Assembly: GCA_011364905.1 (NCBI GenBank)
Contig: RDNZ01000009.1
Coordinates: forward strand, 1 to 64,000
DNA length: 64,000 nucleotides
From: Candidatus Thorarchaeota archaeon
GTDB lineage: Archaea > Asgardarchaeota > Thorarchaeia > Thorarchaeales > Thorarchaeaceae
Direction of reading: 5' to 3'
In this document: positions 45,073-53,868 of the stretch, piece after piece
Layout: every line of letters begins with the position of its first letter
How positions within the stretch are numbered: position 1 is the stretch's first letter
Position numbers and translations under genes: made by a program
Notes under the pieces: model-generated
What the model saw: only the letters and a program-made list of their open reading frames with translations
What the model was told of the DNA's origin: nothing
Database searches by the model: none

Positions 45073-45240
45073 ATGGCTGAAACCTATGTCATTCCTATGG
45101 GCGACATTCCTTCGCGCAAGTTGAGGAAGACTGTGAAGGTCTTCATCAAGGAGGAAGATGTTTGCCTATATGATGATGGTGGACAGGAATTTGGAGTCAG
45201 TCTTGAGAAGAATCGACTCATACTAAAACCCGATCAGTGA
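45073..45240 (+). CDS. Small protein of 55 residues, unknown
   Basis: MAETYVIPMGDIPSRKLRKT to RLILKPDQ. GGAG lies 8 nt before the ATG and a strong TATA box is placed for its promoter. Strand-rich and charged (FIKEEDVCLYDDGGQEFGVSL), with no membrane helix. Too short for a confident family call, but promoter, RBS and codon use all favour a real, well-expressed gene. Confidence 0.65.
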   Translation: MAETYVIPMGDIPSRKLRKTVKVFIKEEDVCLYDDGGQEFGVSLEKNRLILKPDQ

Positions 45241-45563
45241 ATGGCTACAGCAGGATCATAGATGTCCTACTCTCTCTACGAATTGCACTTGGGGTTTCAG
45301 CCAAACTCCGATAGCTATTTTTGATAACCTAAACGATGTGGCAATTCTCAGCTTGCTCTTGGCTCGTCATCGCCGAAGCTCAGCCAGGGGTAACTGCCTC
45401 ACGGAAATGCCACATAAAGAAAGTAGTCGCTTTCTCCTAAAAGTTGTATGCATTAATGACACTGGATTAAACACTGAATCTCACGGCATAGCGTGTACCT
45501 CAGTTGGTCCTGTATCATCGCGTATAGCAGTCACATTATATGAGTACGAGTTCGTTTTGACAT
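45241..45563. other. Gene-free stretch
   Basis: No supported gene. A 79-codon frame (45338-45577) has no family signal and overlaps the next gene. The only element seen is a TATA-like TTATAT at 45536-45541, about 25 nt before the ATG at 45564, which suggests a leaderless mRNA for the acetyltransferase. Confidence 0.5.
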
Positions 45564-46514
45564 ATGGTCAATTTTGAGCGACATAACCGAGAATCAATTG
45601 ATGTTGATGAGCTGGCAACATTCACATTTGAGGCGTATGAAGCCCTTCCCATACCATACAAATATGGTGACACCAAGGAGAGGATTGCTGAATGGTTTAG
45701 AAACCCGAATGATTGTCCAGACTTCCTTTCGATCGCTAGAGAAAACGGAAAGATACGGGGTTGGTCAGGAGTCTATCATTGGACTGATTCAATGGCCTAC
45801 TTTCTGGCATGGCACCCACTTGTCTATCCTCCTGACATTGAGATTGGGTCACACTTGGTTCAAAACTGCATAGAGTATACTAACTCATCTGGAAGAGAAA
45901 GAATGGAGGTCTTCTTGATGGAACTGACAGATGAACACCGTGACTATGCAGCAACTTGTGGGGAAATGTACACTGCTGCTGGTATGAAACGAGGATATGA
46001 ATGGACCTTCATGGATGCCGATTTGAAGAATCTCGATTTCAGACTTCGAGAGATTCCAGAGAGTATGCACATCAAATCACTTGTCGAGGTCACTAACGAC
46101 GAGCTCTGGTCAGATTACGATAGAGCCTTTTCCGCAGGTGGAGACAGAAGATATCTGACACAGTCTGTAGTACAACGCCGTGAACAGTTTGACTCATTCT
46201 TCTCCAGAAATGTGGCGTATGAAAGGGACGCTTCAATTGTACTCTTTGATGGTGAGAAGATTGTCAGCTTTGTTAAGATAGACATTCACAATGACTATCT
46301 ATTCGTTCACGGTATCGGAGTCGTTCCTGAGTATAGTAGACAGGGATTTGCTAAGTATGTTCTTGGTACAAGTATGATACGAGCGGCTGAGAATGGGCAC
46401 TCGCTGATGAAACTCGAGGTTGATATTGGAAATCAAGGTGCTATCAGTCTTTACGAGCGACTTGGTTTCAAGCACATGAAGGGTTCTATCAGTTATATCT
46501 GGGAGAAAGCATAA
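45564..46514 (+). CDS. GNAT-family acetyltransferase, probably tandem domains
   Basis: 316 residues. The C-terminal half is a GNAT domain with the acetyl-CoA loop VVPEYSRQGFAKYVL and the last-strand pattern ISLYERLGFKHM. The N-terminal half has a similar order of strands and helices but a decayed motif A, as in tandem GNAT proteins such as mycothiol synthase-like enzymes. The acceptor is unknown. Confidence 0.82.
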   Translation: MVNFERHNRESIDVDELATFTFEAYEALPIPYKYGDTKERIAEWFRNPNDCPDFLSIARENGKIRGWSGVYHWTDSMAYFLAWHPLVYPPDIEIGSHLVQNCIEYTNSSGRERMEVFLMELTDEHRDYAATCGEMYTAAGMKRGYEWTFMDADLKNLDFRLREIPESMHIKSLVEVTNDELWSDYDRAFSAGGDRRYLTQSVVQRREQFDSFFSRNVAYERDASIVLFDGEKIVSFVKIDIHNDYLFVHGIGVVPEYSRQGFAKYVLGTSMIRAAENGHSLMKLEVDIGNQGAISLYERLGFKHMKGSISYIWEKA

Positions 46515-46629
46515 CCATGCAGTTGGAGATCCTGCTAGAACGCATCCCTTGTTTTTCAAACTGACATTGTGTCTAATCAGTAACGTTCATAGAGGAGAAT
46601 GCGTTTGAGAGCCGTTGGAGTTAGTCCAA

Positions 46630-47757
46630 ATGAATCAATCTCGAGTTCTTTCTCTTTTGAAAGAATTGGTTTCTACAAACTCAGAGAACCCTCCCGGACA
46701 CGAGGCCGATGTTGCGAAAATTCTCCGTGATCATATGGACGCCCATGGAATATCGTGTGCATCTATTGGTCCTTCTGAGCGTCCAAATCTCATCTTCTCA
46801 AGTCATGATCAACAAAAAGGAGACCTGATCATACACGGTCACATGGACACAGTGCCAGCTGGTCCTCCTGAAAACTGGACTCACGATCCCTTCTCCTCCA
46901 AAATTGTTGACGGAAGACTATACGGACGAGGGGCCTGTGACATGAAAGGCTCTTTAGCGGCGCTTGCAGAAACATTGATTCTTTACTCTCAGGAGCAGCA
47001 CAACAAACCTCTCTTGTTCTTGGCTACATCAGATGAAGAGAGTGGCTGCTCAGGAGCTGAAAGAGTAGCTGCGAGCAGTCATCTTAATGGTGTCCGGTTT
47101 GGAGTTTGCGCCGAACCCACTGGTCTGCAGGTTCTCATTGGTGAAAAGGGAATGTTCTGGTCAAAAGTTGTGGCAAAAGGCAAAGCAGCGCACGGCTCAA
47201 GACCTACAGAAGGCATCAATGCGATACAGGTATGTATGGATGCGATTCGAGTGCTCACGAATAAGCAGTATGCATTTGATCACCAAGAAGTCCTTGGAGT
47301 CCCTACCTTCAATATTGGTGTCATTCAAGGAGGAATAAAGATCAATGTAGTGCCTGACAGTTGCGAGGCATTGCTGGATATGCGTACAGTCATTGGCCAA
47401 GATCCAGAATCACTCCTGAAAGAGATGAATGATCGGCTTGTTCTAGAGGGGCTTTCTGATAGGGTCAAAGTTGAATATGTTCATGGCAAGCCCGCTGTTC
47501 TAACACCTATGGACTCCGAGATAGTCAGCGTAGCTAAATCGACTGTCGAACGCATAACAAGTGAATCTACCACATTAGGTGCAGCAACCTATGGGACGGA
47601 TTGCTCAGTATTACAACCAAAAGTTGGTATACAAAACGTGATCTGCGGTCCCGGTTCCATAGAGCAGGCCCACCAGCCTGACGAATTTATCTCACTTGAT
47701 GAACTCTACCAATCAATTGACATCTACCTAGAAATAGCTCGGTATTTCGACAAGTAA
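46630..47757 (+). CDS. M20-family metallopeptidase / deacylase (ArgE-DapE-like)
   Basis: About 375 residues from ATG 46630, which has GGAG upstream; TTG 46615 is in frame. Metal ligands are in HGHMDTVPAG, GACDMKGS, DEESGC and the late AHQPDEF. The dimerisation domain begins near FWSKVVAKGKAAHGSRP. Substrate could be acyl-ornithine, succinyl-diaminopimelate or acyl-lysine; not resolvable here. Confidence 0.9.
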   Translation: MNQSRVLSLLKELVSTNSENPPGHEADVAKILRDHMDAHGISCASIGPSERPNLIFSSHDQQKGDLIIHGHMDTVPAGPPENWTHDPFSSKIVDGRLYGRGACDMKGSLAALAETLILYSQEQHNKPLLFLATSDEESGCSGAERVAASSHLNGVRFGVCAEPTGLQVLIGEKGMFWSKVVAKGKAAHGSRPTEGINAIQVCMDAIRVLTNKQYAFDHQEVLGVPTFNIGVIQGGIKINVVPDSCEALLDMRTVIGQDPESLLKEMNDRLVLEGLSDRVKVEYVHGKPAVLTPMDSEIVSVAKSTVERITSESTTLGAATYGTDCSVLQPKVGIQNVICGPGSIEQAHQPDEFISLDELYQSIDIYLEIARYFDK

Positions 47758-47853
47758 GAACACAGTAGTCTCATCAGGAATAACCTTAAAGTTATCATTG
47801 TATGTGGAACAACACACTGATGTAGTCTACAAACATCAGAGGGGCAACAAGGA

Positions 47854-48378
47854 ATGCAGCTACAACAGATTATCGATTTACTGCTTGAGATCATTATTAG
47901 CCCGCTTTTTCTGTTCCTAGTCATTATGATCATTGTTGTGTTGGCAGCGCGACGCATTTCGAGGTCTAAATCCTCTTCGTCAATTCCGGTTGTGAAACAA
48001 ATTCGGAGAATGACCGCTCAACTGGATAAAGGGAAAGACCTCACAGATCCCTCAGTATCCACTCGTGATGACATCATCACCAAGAAGTTCAATTTACAGA
48101 TGAAAGCACTAGGTCTTGAGCCCGCAACTGATAGTGGCTATATTCCAGTTTCACATACGCCTCTCGCTCGATTCCTCCAAGAACGAGGAGTTCAAGAAGA
48201 CACGGTGAGTGCAATTCTTGCAGGTCTGTTGGAGGAAAACAGTGAAGATGATGTGCGCGAGATCATATCGGCTGCAGCAGAAAGTCCTGGTGTTGACCTT
48301 ACGGGAACGGAACTAGAGAAAGCGCAAGACCTCGCTGTAAACGAATGGACAAACGCGCGTCGAATGAGGGAAACCTAG
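47854..48378 (+). CDS. Membrane-anchored protein, unknown
   Basis: 174 residues. A single N-terminal helix (PLFLFLVIMIIVVLAA) is followed by a basic patch and a soluble mostly helical C-terminus of unknown fold (HTPLARFLQERGVQEDTVSAIL). It ends 12 bases before alaX and may share its transcript. No family recognised. Confidence 0.62.
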   Translation: MQLQQIIDLLLEIIISPLFLFLVIMIIVVLAARRISRSKSSSSIPVVKQIRRMTAQLDKGKDLTDPSVSTRDDIITKKFNLQMKALGLEPATDSGYIPVSHTPLARFLQERGVQEDTVSAILAGLLEENSEDDVREIISAAAESPGVDLTGTELEKAQDLAVNEWTNARRMRET

Positions 48379-48390
48379 GGGATCCATTGA

Positions 48391-49113
48391 ATGACTGAAC
48401 TTCTCCACATGAAGGATAACTATCTACAACAGTTTGATTGCAGGGTCGATGCAGTTGGCAACGACTATGTTGTTTTGAATAGAACCGCTTTCTATCCAGA
48501 GGGCGGAGGACAAACGTCTGATAAGGGAACATTGACTGACGGGTCAAGGACCGTGAAAGTCATAGAAGTAAAGAAGGTGCAGGGCCAGATACAACACAGG
48601 ATTGACGGCACGCCTTTCGAGAAAGGCGTTGAACTACATGGCGAACTTGATTGGGCAAGGCGATACGAGAACATGCGATTCCATACTTGTCAGCATGTGC
48701 TTTCCAGGTATTTGCAGATTAACTACAATGTCGAAACAAAAGGCAATAACATCAAACCAGGTGAGAGCCGAGCTGATTATACTCCCTTAGAATCATTTGA
48801 TGATGAAATGAAACGCACTGTTGAAGCAGGCGTGAATGAAATTCTGGATCAAAACCTCAGTGTGGAAATCAGATTCATGCCTAGAGAGGAAGCAATCTCT
48901 TTCCTTACAGAACGAAATTACCAAACTCGATACCTTGAGATGGTTCCCAAATCCGTTAAGGAGTTTAGAGTTTTGATAATCGGTGATTATGACGTTGCAT
49001 CTTGTGCAGGGACGCATGTCAAAAACACAAGTGAGATTGGTCATATTCAGATTGGCAAGTCCAAGAATGTTGGAGCCGGTGTGCGACGAATCTACTTCAG
49101 GCTGATTCACTAG
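48391..49113 (+). CDS. alaX: Alanyl-tRNA editing protein AlaX
   Basis: 240 residues. AFYPEGGGQTSD, the zinc ligands HTCQH and CAGTH, and the following editing-domain strands are the AlaX (trans-editing) motifs. It hydrolyses Ser-tRNA(Ala) or Gly-tRNA(Ala). The length fits the AlaX-M class, with a short N-terminal barrel and no C-Ala domain. Confidence 0.93.
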   Translation: MTELLHMKDNYLQQFDCRVDAVGNDYVVLNRTAFYPEGGGQTSDKGTLTDGSRTVKVIEVKKVQGQIQHRIDGTPFEKGVELHGELDWARRYENMRFHTCQHVLSRYLQINYNVETKGNNIKPGESRADYTPLESFDDEMKRTVEAGVNEILDQNLSVEIRFMPREEAISFLTERNYQTRYLEMVPKSVKEFRVLIIGDYDVASCAGTHVKNTSEIGHIQIGKSKNVGAGVRRIYFRLIH

Positions 49114-49180
49114 TACCATTATGCATCACTGCTAACAGTTTTATGCGCCATAGTGTTGACTAGTTACAGTGTGAGTCACA

Positions 49181-50476
49181 ATGAAGGCACTCGTGCTAAC
49201 TGCTGGGGAAGGTCAACGCCTACGACCTCTCACCACTAATCGCTCAAAGTCAATGCTGATGATTGCAGGACGACCAGTCCTTCAATATATCATAGATAGC
49301 CTCATCGAAAACGACATTCGGGATATTGTCATTGTTGTTGGTCATGGACGCGAAGAGCTCATCGATCACTTTCAAATGGGTGGAGATTTCGGTGTCAGGA
49401 TTCGTTACATGATACAGCACCAACAGAAGGGCGTGGAACACGCTATTTTGACCGCTCGGGAAGAACTCGAAGGAGAAGAGGAATTCCTGCTTGTCAATGG
49501 TGATGTACTCGTAGAACCCGAGATGGTCAGTCGCACGCTCAGTACTCACAAGACCCTGGGCGGGGCTGTCACTATGCTCGTAACATTAGTGTCGAATCCA
49601 GAGCAGTTTGGTACGGTGAAACTTGGGCCAAATGGGATTGTAGAGAAGCTGGTGGAGAAAGGTGGTCCAGACCGGTATGTCAGCAATTATGCTGTTGCGG
49701 GAGTTTCAGTCTTCAATACTGAAGTGTTGCCTCTATTAGAGAAACACGGTGCGATGGAACTTGCTTTTGAAGAGTACATCAAGAGTGGAAATCAAGTTTC
49801 AGCAACTGTCTGGGAAAAAGAATGGGCGGAGTTCACCTGGCCTTGGGATATACTCGATGCTAACAAGATTGTGATGGATCGTTTACTCAAAGGCAAGGGC
49901 AGCTACATCGCAGAATCAGCAGATGTTCACCCAAGTGTTGTAATAGAAGGATCTGTCTACATTGACGAAGGTAGTATCATTCGGCCTAACACTACTCTCA
50001 GAGGCCCTATCTATATCGGGAAAAACGTGTATGTTGGCAACAACTCGTTGATTCGAGACTATAGCAGTCTTTGTGATGGTGTGCGAATTGGGTATGCTGT
50101 TGAAATGAGAAACAGCATGGTCTTTGAACGAGTCAATATTGGACGAATGACATACCTCGCAGACTCGATTATTGGGGCTGACACTTGTATCGAAGCGGGT
50201 GCGCAACTATGGAATTGGCGACCAGGTTTGGAACCGCTGTATCTCAAACAAGAGAACGAAAAAGTACAGGTTCCGCTGCGCAAATTTGGAGTCATTGTGG
50301 GTGACAATGTTGTTATTGGCGTAAATGCGTCAATATACCCTGCTACTAGGATTGGAGAGGACAGCATGATATCTGCAGGTTGTGTTGTTGAAGAAGATAT
50401 ACCGCCACAGAGCAATGTGACACTGAAACAGAAACTAGTAGTATCAAAAAGAAAGGACCTCAAAAGTTGCGACTAG
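49181..50476 (+). CDS. Bifunctional sugar-1-phosphate nucleotidylyltransferase / acetyltransferase (GlmU-like)
   Basis: 431 residues. N-terminal nucleotidyltransferase signature LTAGEGQRLRPLT with later LVNGDVLV, and a C-terminal left-handed beta-helix of hexapeptide repeats (IGKNVYVGNNSLI, VGDNVVIGVNASIYPAT). This is the archaeal enzyme type that makes UDP-GlcNAc or dTDP-glucose. Which sugar is used is not deducible. Confidence 0.88.
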   Translation: MKALVLTAGEGQRLRPLTTNRSKSMLMIAGRPVLQYIIDSLIENDIRDIVIVVGHGREELIDHFQMGGDFGVRIRYMIQHQQKGVEHAILTAREELEGEEEFLLVNGDVLVEPEMVSRTLSTHKTLGGAVTMLVTLVSNPEQFGTVKLGPNGIVEKLVEKGGPDRYVSNYAVAGVSVFNTEVLPLLEKHGAMELAFEEYIKSGNQVSATVWEKEWAEFTWPWDILDANKIVMDRLLKGKGSYIAESADVHPSVVIEGSVYIDEGSIIRPNTTLRGPIYIGKNVYVGNNSLIRDYSSLCDGVRIGYAVEMRNSMVFERVNIGRMTYLADSIIGADTCIEAGAQLWNWRPGLEPLYLKQENEKVQVPLRKFGVIVGDNVVIGVNASIYPATRIGEDSMISAGCVVEEDIPPQSNVTLKQKLVVSKRKDLKSCD

Positions 50477-50487
50477 CATGTTTGTTC

Positions 50488-51144
50488 TTACTCACTAAGA
50501 AATTCTCCCACTAGGACCTCATCGGCATATACATAGATAGTTGAGTTGCGTTCTATTATTTTAATATCGGGTTCCTTGATTGCACTTGGTAACATGAACC
50601 GATGGCCTTCAACAATTATTGTTGATCTTTTTGGTTCCTCATGAATTAGAGTGTCATGGGTTGTTTTCCGGACGTCCTTTTCTCTTGATGGAATTATTCC
50701 TACCTCTGAAAGGAGAGAATCTAATTGCTGAACCTCAAGCTCAGTCATCTGAGATCTAATGGATTTGTAACCGAGGTATCTGTCCTTGCCACGTCTTATT
50801 ACATGATCCTCGTATTTTCCTGCGAACAATCTCTCAATTGCGAGATAAGGCCCTAAGCCTCTTCTAATAGAATCATTGTCAGTCGTGAGTTCACTCGTTC
50901 CCCCTCTTGACTGCGCAGGATGGCTAAGTTCATGCGAGATAAGCCCTAGGATACCCGACTCATGCCAAGCTTTCACATCATTATTGACTCTTATCGAAAT
51001 CCTTTCCTTTGTTTCATCCCAATAGATTTGAGCAAAGCTTGATGTCCTACCCCATGTAACTTGCAAATTAGAATTGATAAGCTCAGGATATGCGTGAAAC
51101 ACCAGAGTATTGGCCAATGCATGAATGTCTGGAACCCTCGGCAC
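50488..51144 (-). CDS. Putative zinc metallopeptidase
   Basis: 218 residues from GTG 51144. A single HELSHPAQ (HExxH-type) at about residues 75-82 inside an otherwise unfamiliar fold suggests a metal-dependent peptidase. A third metal ligand is not obvious. No signal peptide, so cytosolic. Confidence 0.58.
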   Translation of the reverse strand: MPRVPDIHALANTLVFHAYPELINSNLQVTWGRTSSFAQIYWDETKERISIRVNNDVKAWHESGILGLISHELSHPAQSRGGTSELTTDNDSIRRGLGPYLAIERLFAGKYEDHVIRRGKDRYLGYKSIRSQMTELEVQQLDSLLSEVGIIPSREKDVRKTTHDTLIHEEPKRSTIIVEGHRFMLPSAIKEPDIKIIERNSTIYVYADEVLVGEFLSE

Positions 51145-51253
51145 CGCTCTAAACTCTCTATTGATTTCTCTTGAAAAAGCAACAAATGAGCATCTTTAAA
51201 AGTCAAACTCCAGCTTTCGGCCGTGAACCTAGCAACAAGTACCTAGGAGAGTA

Positions 51254-52171
51254 ATTACTATCAGCCGTAAGAGATGGGGTAAATCAGCCGTAAAGACCGA
51301 GAGAATAATACGGGATGCGATTCCAAAACCTGAGACCGAAACAGGAATTGACGAATATCTCGCGAAAGCAAAATCCATCACCTGCTATGATCTTGCTAAT
51401 CGGTTCAATATTCGAATGAGCGTGGCCCGAAAGATTCTCAGAGAGAAGGAAGGTGAAGGCGTTGTTGTCCCATACATACGTGAAGGCGGATTTGTTGTTT
51501 ATACCACGCCTGAAGAAGTCGAGAAGAGAGAAGAAGGCGCTCCCATAGTAGTAGCTGATGCTCTGGAAGAAGTTGCATCAAGTGTTCCAGAAACACCAGT
51601 GATTACCGATGAGATGGAAATCGCACTGGCTGCCGCATCCGGTCCTGAGGCTGTAAAACCCAGCAGACTTGCTCGCAAACGAAGAGAGGCTGGAGAAAAG
51701 AAAGAGCGGAAGGACACACGACCTGAGGTTGTTGTTGAGCCCCTGGAACCGGCTGAACGTCAACCTGAACCAGAATCAGAACGGGAAGAAAAACCTGCGA
51801 AGAAAACAGCTCCTAAGAAGCCTGCTCCCAAGAAGACAACAAAGAAGACAGCTTCTAAAACAGCTGCGAAGAAGGATGACAAAAAGAAGCCTGCTCCCAA
51901 GAAGACAACAAAGAAGGCTGATGAGAAGGAAAAGGCTCCCAAGAAGACAGCTTCTAAAACAGCTGCGAAGAAGGACGATAAAAAGAAGCCTGCTCCCAAG
52001 AAGACAACAAAGAAGGCTGATGAGAAGGAAAAGGCTCCCAAGAAAAAAGCTTCTAAAACTGCTGCGAAGAAAGATGACAAAAAGAAGCCTGCTCCTAAGA
52101 AGGCAACGAAAAAAGCTGATAAAGATAAGGCGTCATCCAAGAAGAAAAGCGACTCAAAGAAGAAGTCTTGA
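51254..52171 (+). CDS. Ribosomal protein eS25-like with long Lys/Ala/Pro tail; non-AUG start
   Basis: The first ~85 residues read as the eS25 winged helix: KRWGKSAVKTERI, then AKSITCYDLANRFNIRMSVA and a strand ending GGFVVYT. The frame is open from 51233, but the first ATG (51416) falls inside this domain and would delete half of it. AGGAG at 51245-51249 points to ATT 51254 or ATC 51260 as the start. Beyond residue ~100 a Lys/Ala/Pro/Glu tail has 99-bp repeats. A basic tail is seen in other ribosomal proteins; eS25 of this length is unusual. Confidence 0.65.
   Translation: MTISRKRWGKSAVKTERIIRDAIPKPETETGIDEYLAKAKSITCYDLANRFNIRMSVARKILREKEGEGVVVPYIREGGFVVYTTPEEVEKREEGAPIVVADALEEVASSVPETPVITDEMEIALAAASGPEAVKPSRLARKRREAGEKKERKDTRPEVVVEPLEPAERQPEPESEREEKPAKKTAPKKPAPKKTTKKTASKTAAKKDDKKKPAPKKTTKKADEKEKAPKKTASKTAAKKDDKKKPAPKKTTKKADEKEKAPKKKASKTAAKKDDKKKPAPKKATKKADKDKASSKKKSDSKKKS
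51815..52140 (+). repeat. 99-bp coding repeats of the eS25 tail
   Basis: Units begin at 51884, 51983 and 52082, each 33 codons (KKPAPKKTTKKADEKEKAPKK type). A shorter 69-base unit, lacking ten codons, begins at 51815. They are near identical in DNA, so copy number may vary by strain or be misassembled. Confidence 0.85.
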
Positions 52172-52335
52172 GATTTGGGATTCGTTCATCCAAGTCTAGC
52201 GTGTACAGTTTTGCCCTTCGGGACGTAAACCTACGCAAGAAGTGAAGAAACAGAATAAGGGTTGCCTCGCACTCTTCTATCGTTCTGAAAGCCTCGAGTG
52301 CGAGTCAACTTCAGTAACCTGGATTAAACCTAGCA

Positions 52336-52926
52336 TTACTTCAGAGCAGAAATTTGCTTGTCAACATCCTCAAGCTGAGTATCAAGTTCAGACTCCTTTG
52401 TCTTGTACTCATCTTCAGGAATGTAACCTCGCATGTAGTCAAACCGTAAGTCTGTAAGTTGAGCTTTCAGTTTGTCTTTCTGCTGGAGTAGGAAGTCCAA
52501 CTGATCACTGCCTTCCGCAGGTGCGGCCTCGGCAGCAGGAGCTGGTGCTGGTTCCATAGATGGTGCTGGTTCCGTAGCTGGTTCTGGAGCAGGCGCCGGT
52601 TCAGGAGCTTCTACAACCTCCGGTGTTGGCTCGGGTGCTGGAGCTGTAACCTCCGGCTGCGGCGCAGGTTGAGGTGCAGGAGCCGGAGTCTCAACTTTTG
52701 GGGCATCTGTCTTGACGCTTTCCATTTTCTCCATATTCTGCCTCAGAACTTCAATCTGATTGGCTATCTCAGCAAAGCTGTCATTAATCGTCTGATTGAT
52801 AGACATCTTCATCTTCGCGAAGTTTTCAGCCAGTTGATCCGCAAGCTTTTTTGTTTCAGCAACGTTCTCGGCGAAGCCTTCTATTTCTTTTAGTTTCTCC
52901 ATCATAGCTTGAATATCAAAGGACAT
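52336..52926 (-). CDS. Coiled-coil protein with Ala/Pro/Glu linker
   Basis: 196 residues. N-terminal coiled coil (IQAMMEKLKEIEGFAENV to QNMEKM), an Ala/Pro/Glu-rich linker and a C-terminal helical hairpin (FLLQQKDKLKAQL...GYIPEDEYKTKESELDTQL) whose turn resembles the repeats of the 27832-28437 protein. No enzyme motif; probably a scaffold or adaptor. Located beside the GTPase operon. Confidence 0.62.
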   Translation of the reverse strand: MSFDIQAMMEKLKEIEGFAENVAETKKLADQLAENFAKMKMSINQTINDSFAEIANQIEVLRQNMEKMESVKTDAPKVETPAPAPQPAPQPEVTAPAPEPTPEVVEAPEPAPAPEPATEPAPSMEPAPAPAAEAAPAEGSDQLDFLLQQKDKLKAQLTDLRFDYMRGYIPEDEYKTKESELDTQLEDVDKQISALK

Positions 52927-53016
52927 GTATTGTCACCAAAGTCGGCTAATTATATGGAACATCATTACATTTCGTTCTTAACCTTTGCCTTGACGAATAT
53001 GTAGCGGATATTCATA

Positions 53017-53868
53017 TTAAGCGACTTTTGCTTCAGCCTTGCCTTCCAAAATAGCTCTACGAATAATCTGAATGAGTCTATCTCTGTATGAAATATCAAT
53101 CGCAACCAGCTCGTATGTTGGAATTCCGAGGATTTGACCAACCCTCTCTGGTGTCAAAGCTGTTGGAAGGTCTTGTTTATTGGCAATCCCAATTACCTTG
53201 GCATCAGGGACCTCGTCTTTGACAAGTGTCACCAGCTTCTTGCTTCGCAACACATTTTCAAGCGTACTGTCTGTGACTATTATTACAACCTGCGCATTGG
53301 CAATCATTTTTGCCCATAGAATGCTGAATCGGGATTGACCCGCCAGATCCCAAAGGACGATATTTGCATTCTCAACTTCCTCAGGCAGTTTTTTGATAGA
53401 CACACCGATTGTCGGATCGTGGACAAGTGGAAGAGTTTCTCCGCGGAGAAGGTGAAGTGTTGTGGTCTTTCCGACTCCAGCGAATCCCAATATAGCTACC
53501 TTGACCATTGTGACTGCAATCTCGTCGACTTTGTCATCGAATCCATCCAAGGGCTGATTTGCAGAGGCCAGATTTGCATAGTCACGCATGAATGAGTCTA
53601 CCAGTTGTTCCATCTTTTCCTCGATTTGTGTGGAATCGTCTGCTTTGTCAGCAACGAACATAAACGTGAAGGAATCCCTCTGTGCAAAGAAGATACGCGA
53701 GATTGCTACATTCATGAACTCTGTCTTGTTCTCTAAGTCCACAGTTCCTAGGAATTGAGTGAGGTTGATCAGAAATTCAACAAGATCAGCCTTCGACTCG
53801 CTCTTTGCATAATCCTTAGAATAGAGCATATTCCCCTGTTCGCCAAGCACATACACACTTCTGATCAT
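53017..53868 (-). CDS. Longin-like domain fused to Arf-family small GTPase
   Basis: 283 residues. The first ~110 residues begin IRSVYVLGEQGNMLYSKDY and have the strand/helix order of a longin or roadblock-type domain. The GTPase follows: P-loop GFAGVGKT (128-135), switch I Thr in DPTIGV, WDLAGQSRF (switch II, 173-181) and NKQD (230-233). DxxGQ and the DPTIG switch are Arf/SR-beta-like. There is no N-terminal myristoylation site or C-terminal prenylation Cys. Its start overlaps the upstream partner gene by 4 bases (ATGA). Confidence 0.87.
   Translation of the reverse strand: MIRSVYVLGEQGNMLYSKDYAKSESKADLVEFLINLTQFLGTVDLENKTEFMNVAISRIFFAQRDSFTFMFVADKADDSTQIEEKMEQLVDSFMRDYANLASANQPLDGFDDKVDEIAVTMVKVAILGFAGVGKTTTLHLLRGETLPLVHDPTIGVSIKKLPEEVENANIVLWDLAGQSRFSILWAKMIANAQVVIIVTDSTLENVLRSKKLVTLVKDEVPDAKVIGIANKQDLPTALTPERVGQILGIPTYELVAIDISYRDRLIQIIRRAILEGKAEAKVA

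Noticed and set aside
45338-45577. 79-codon ORF
   Set aside because: Overlaps the acetyltransferase start, no RBS, no recognisable sequence.
51815-52140. CRISPR array
   Set aside because: The repeats are 99-bp, in frame, coding and have no spacers.
51669-52199. Arg/Leu-rich ORF and a minus-strand Phe/Ala-rich ORF over the eS25 tail
   Set aside because: Both are by-products of the 99-bp coding repeat.
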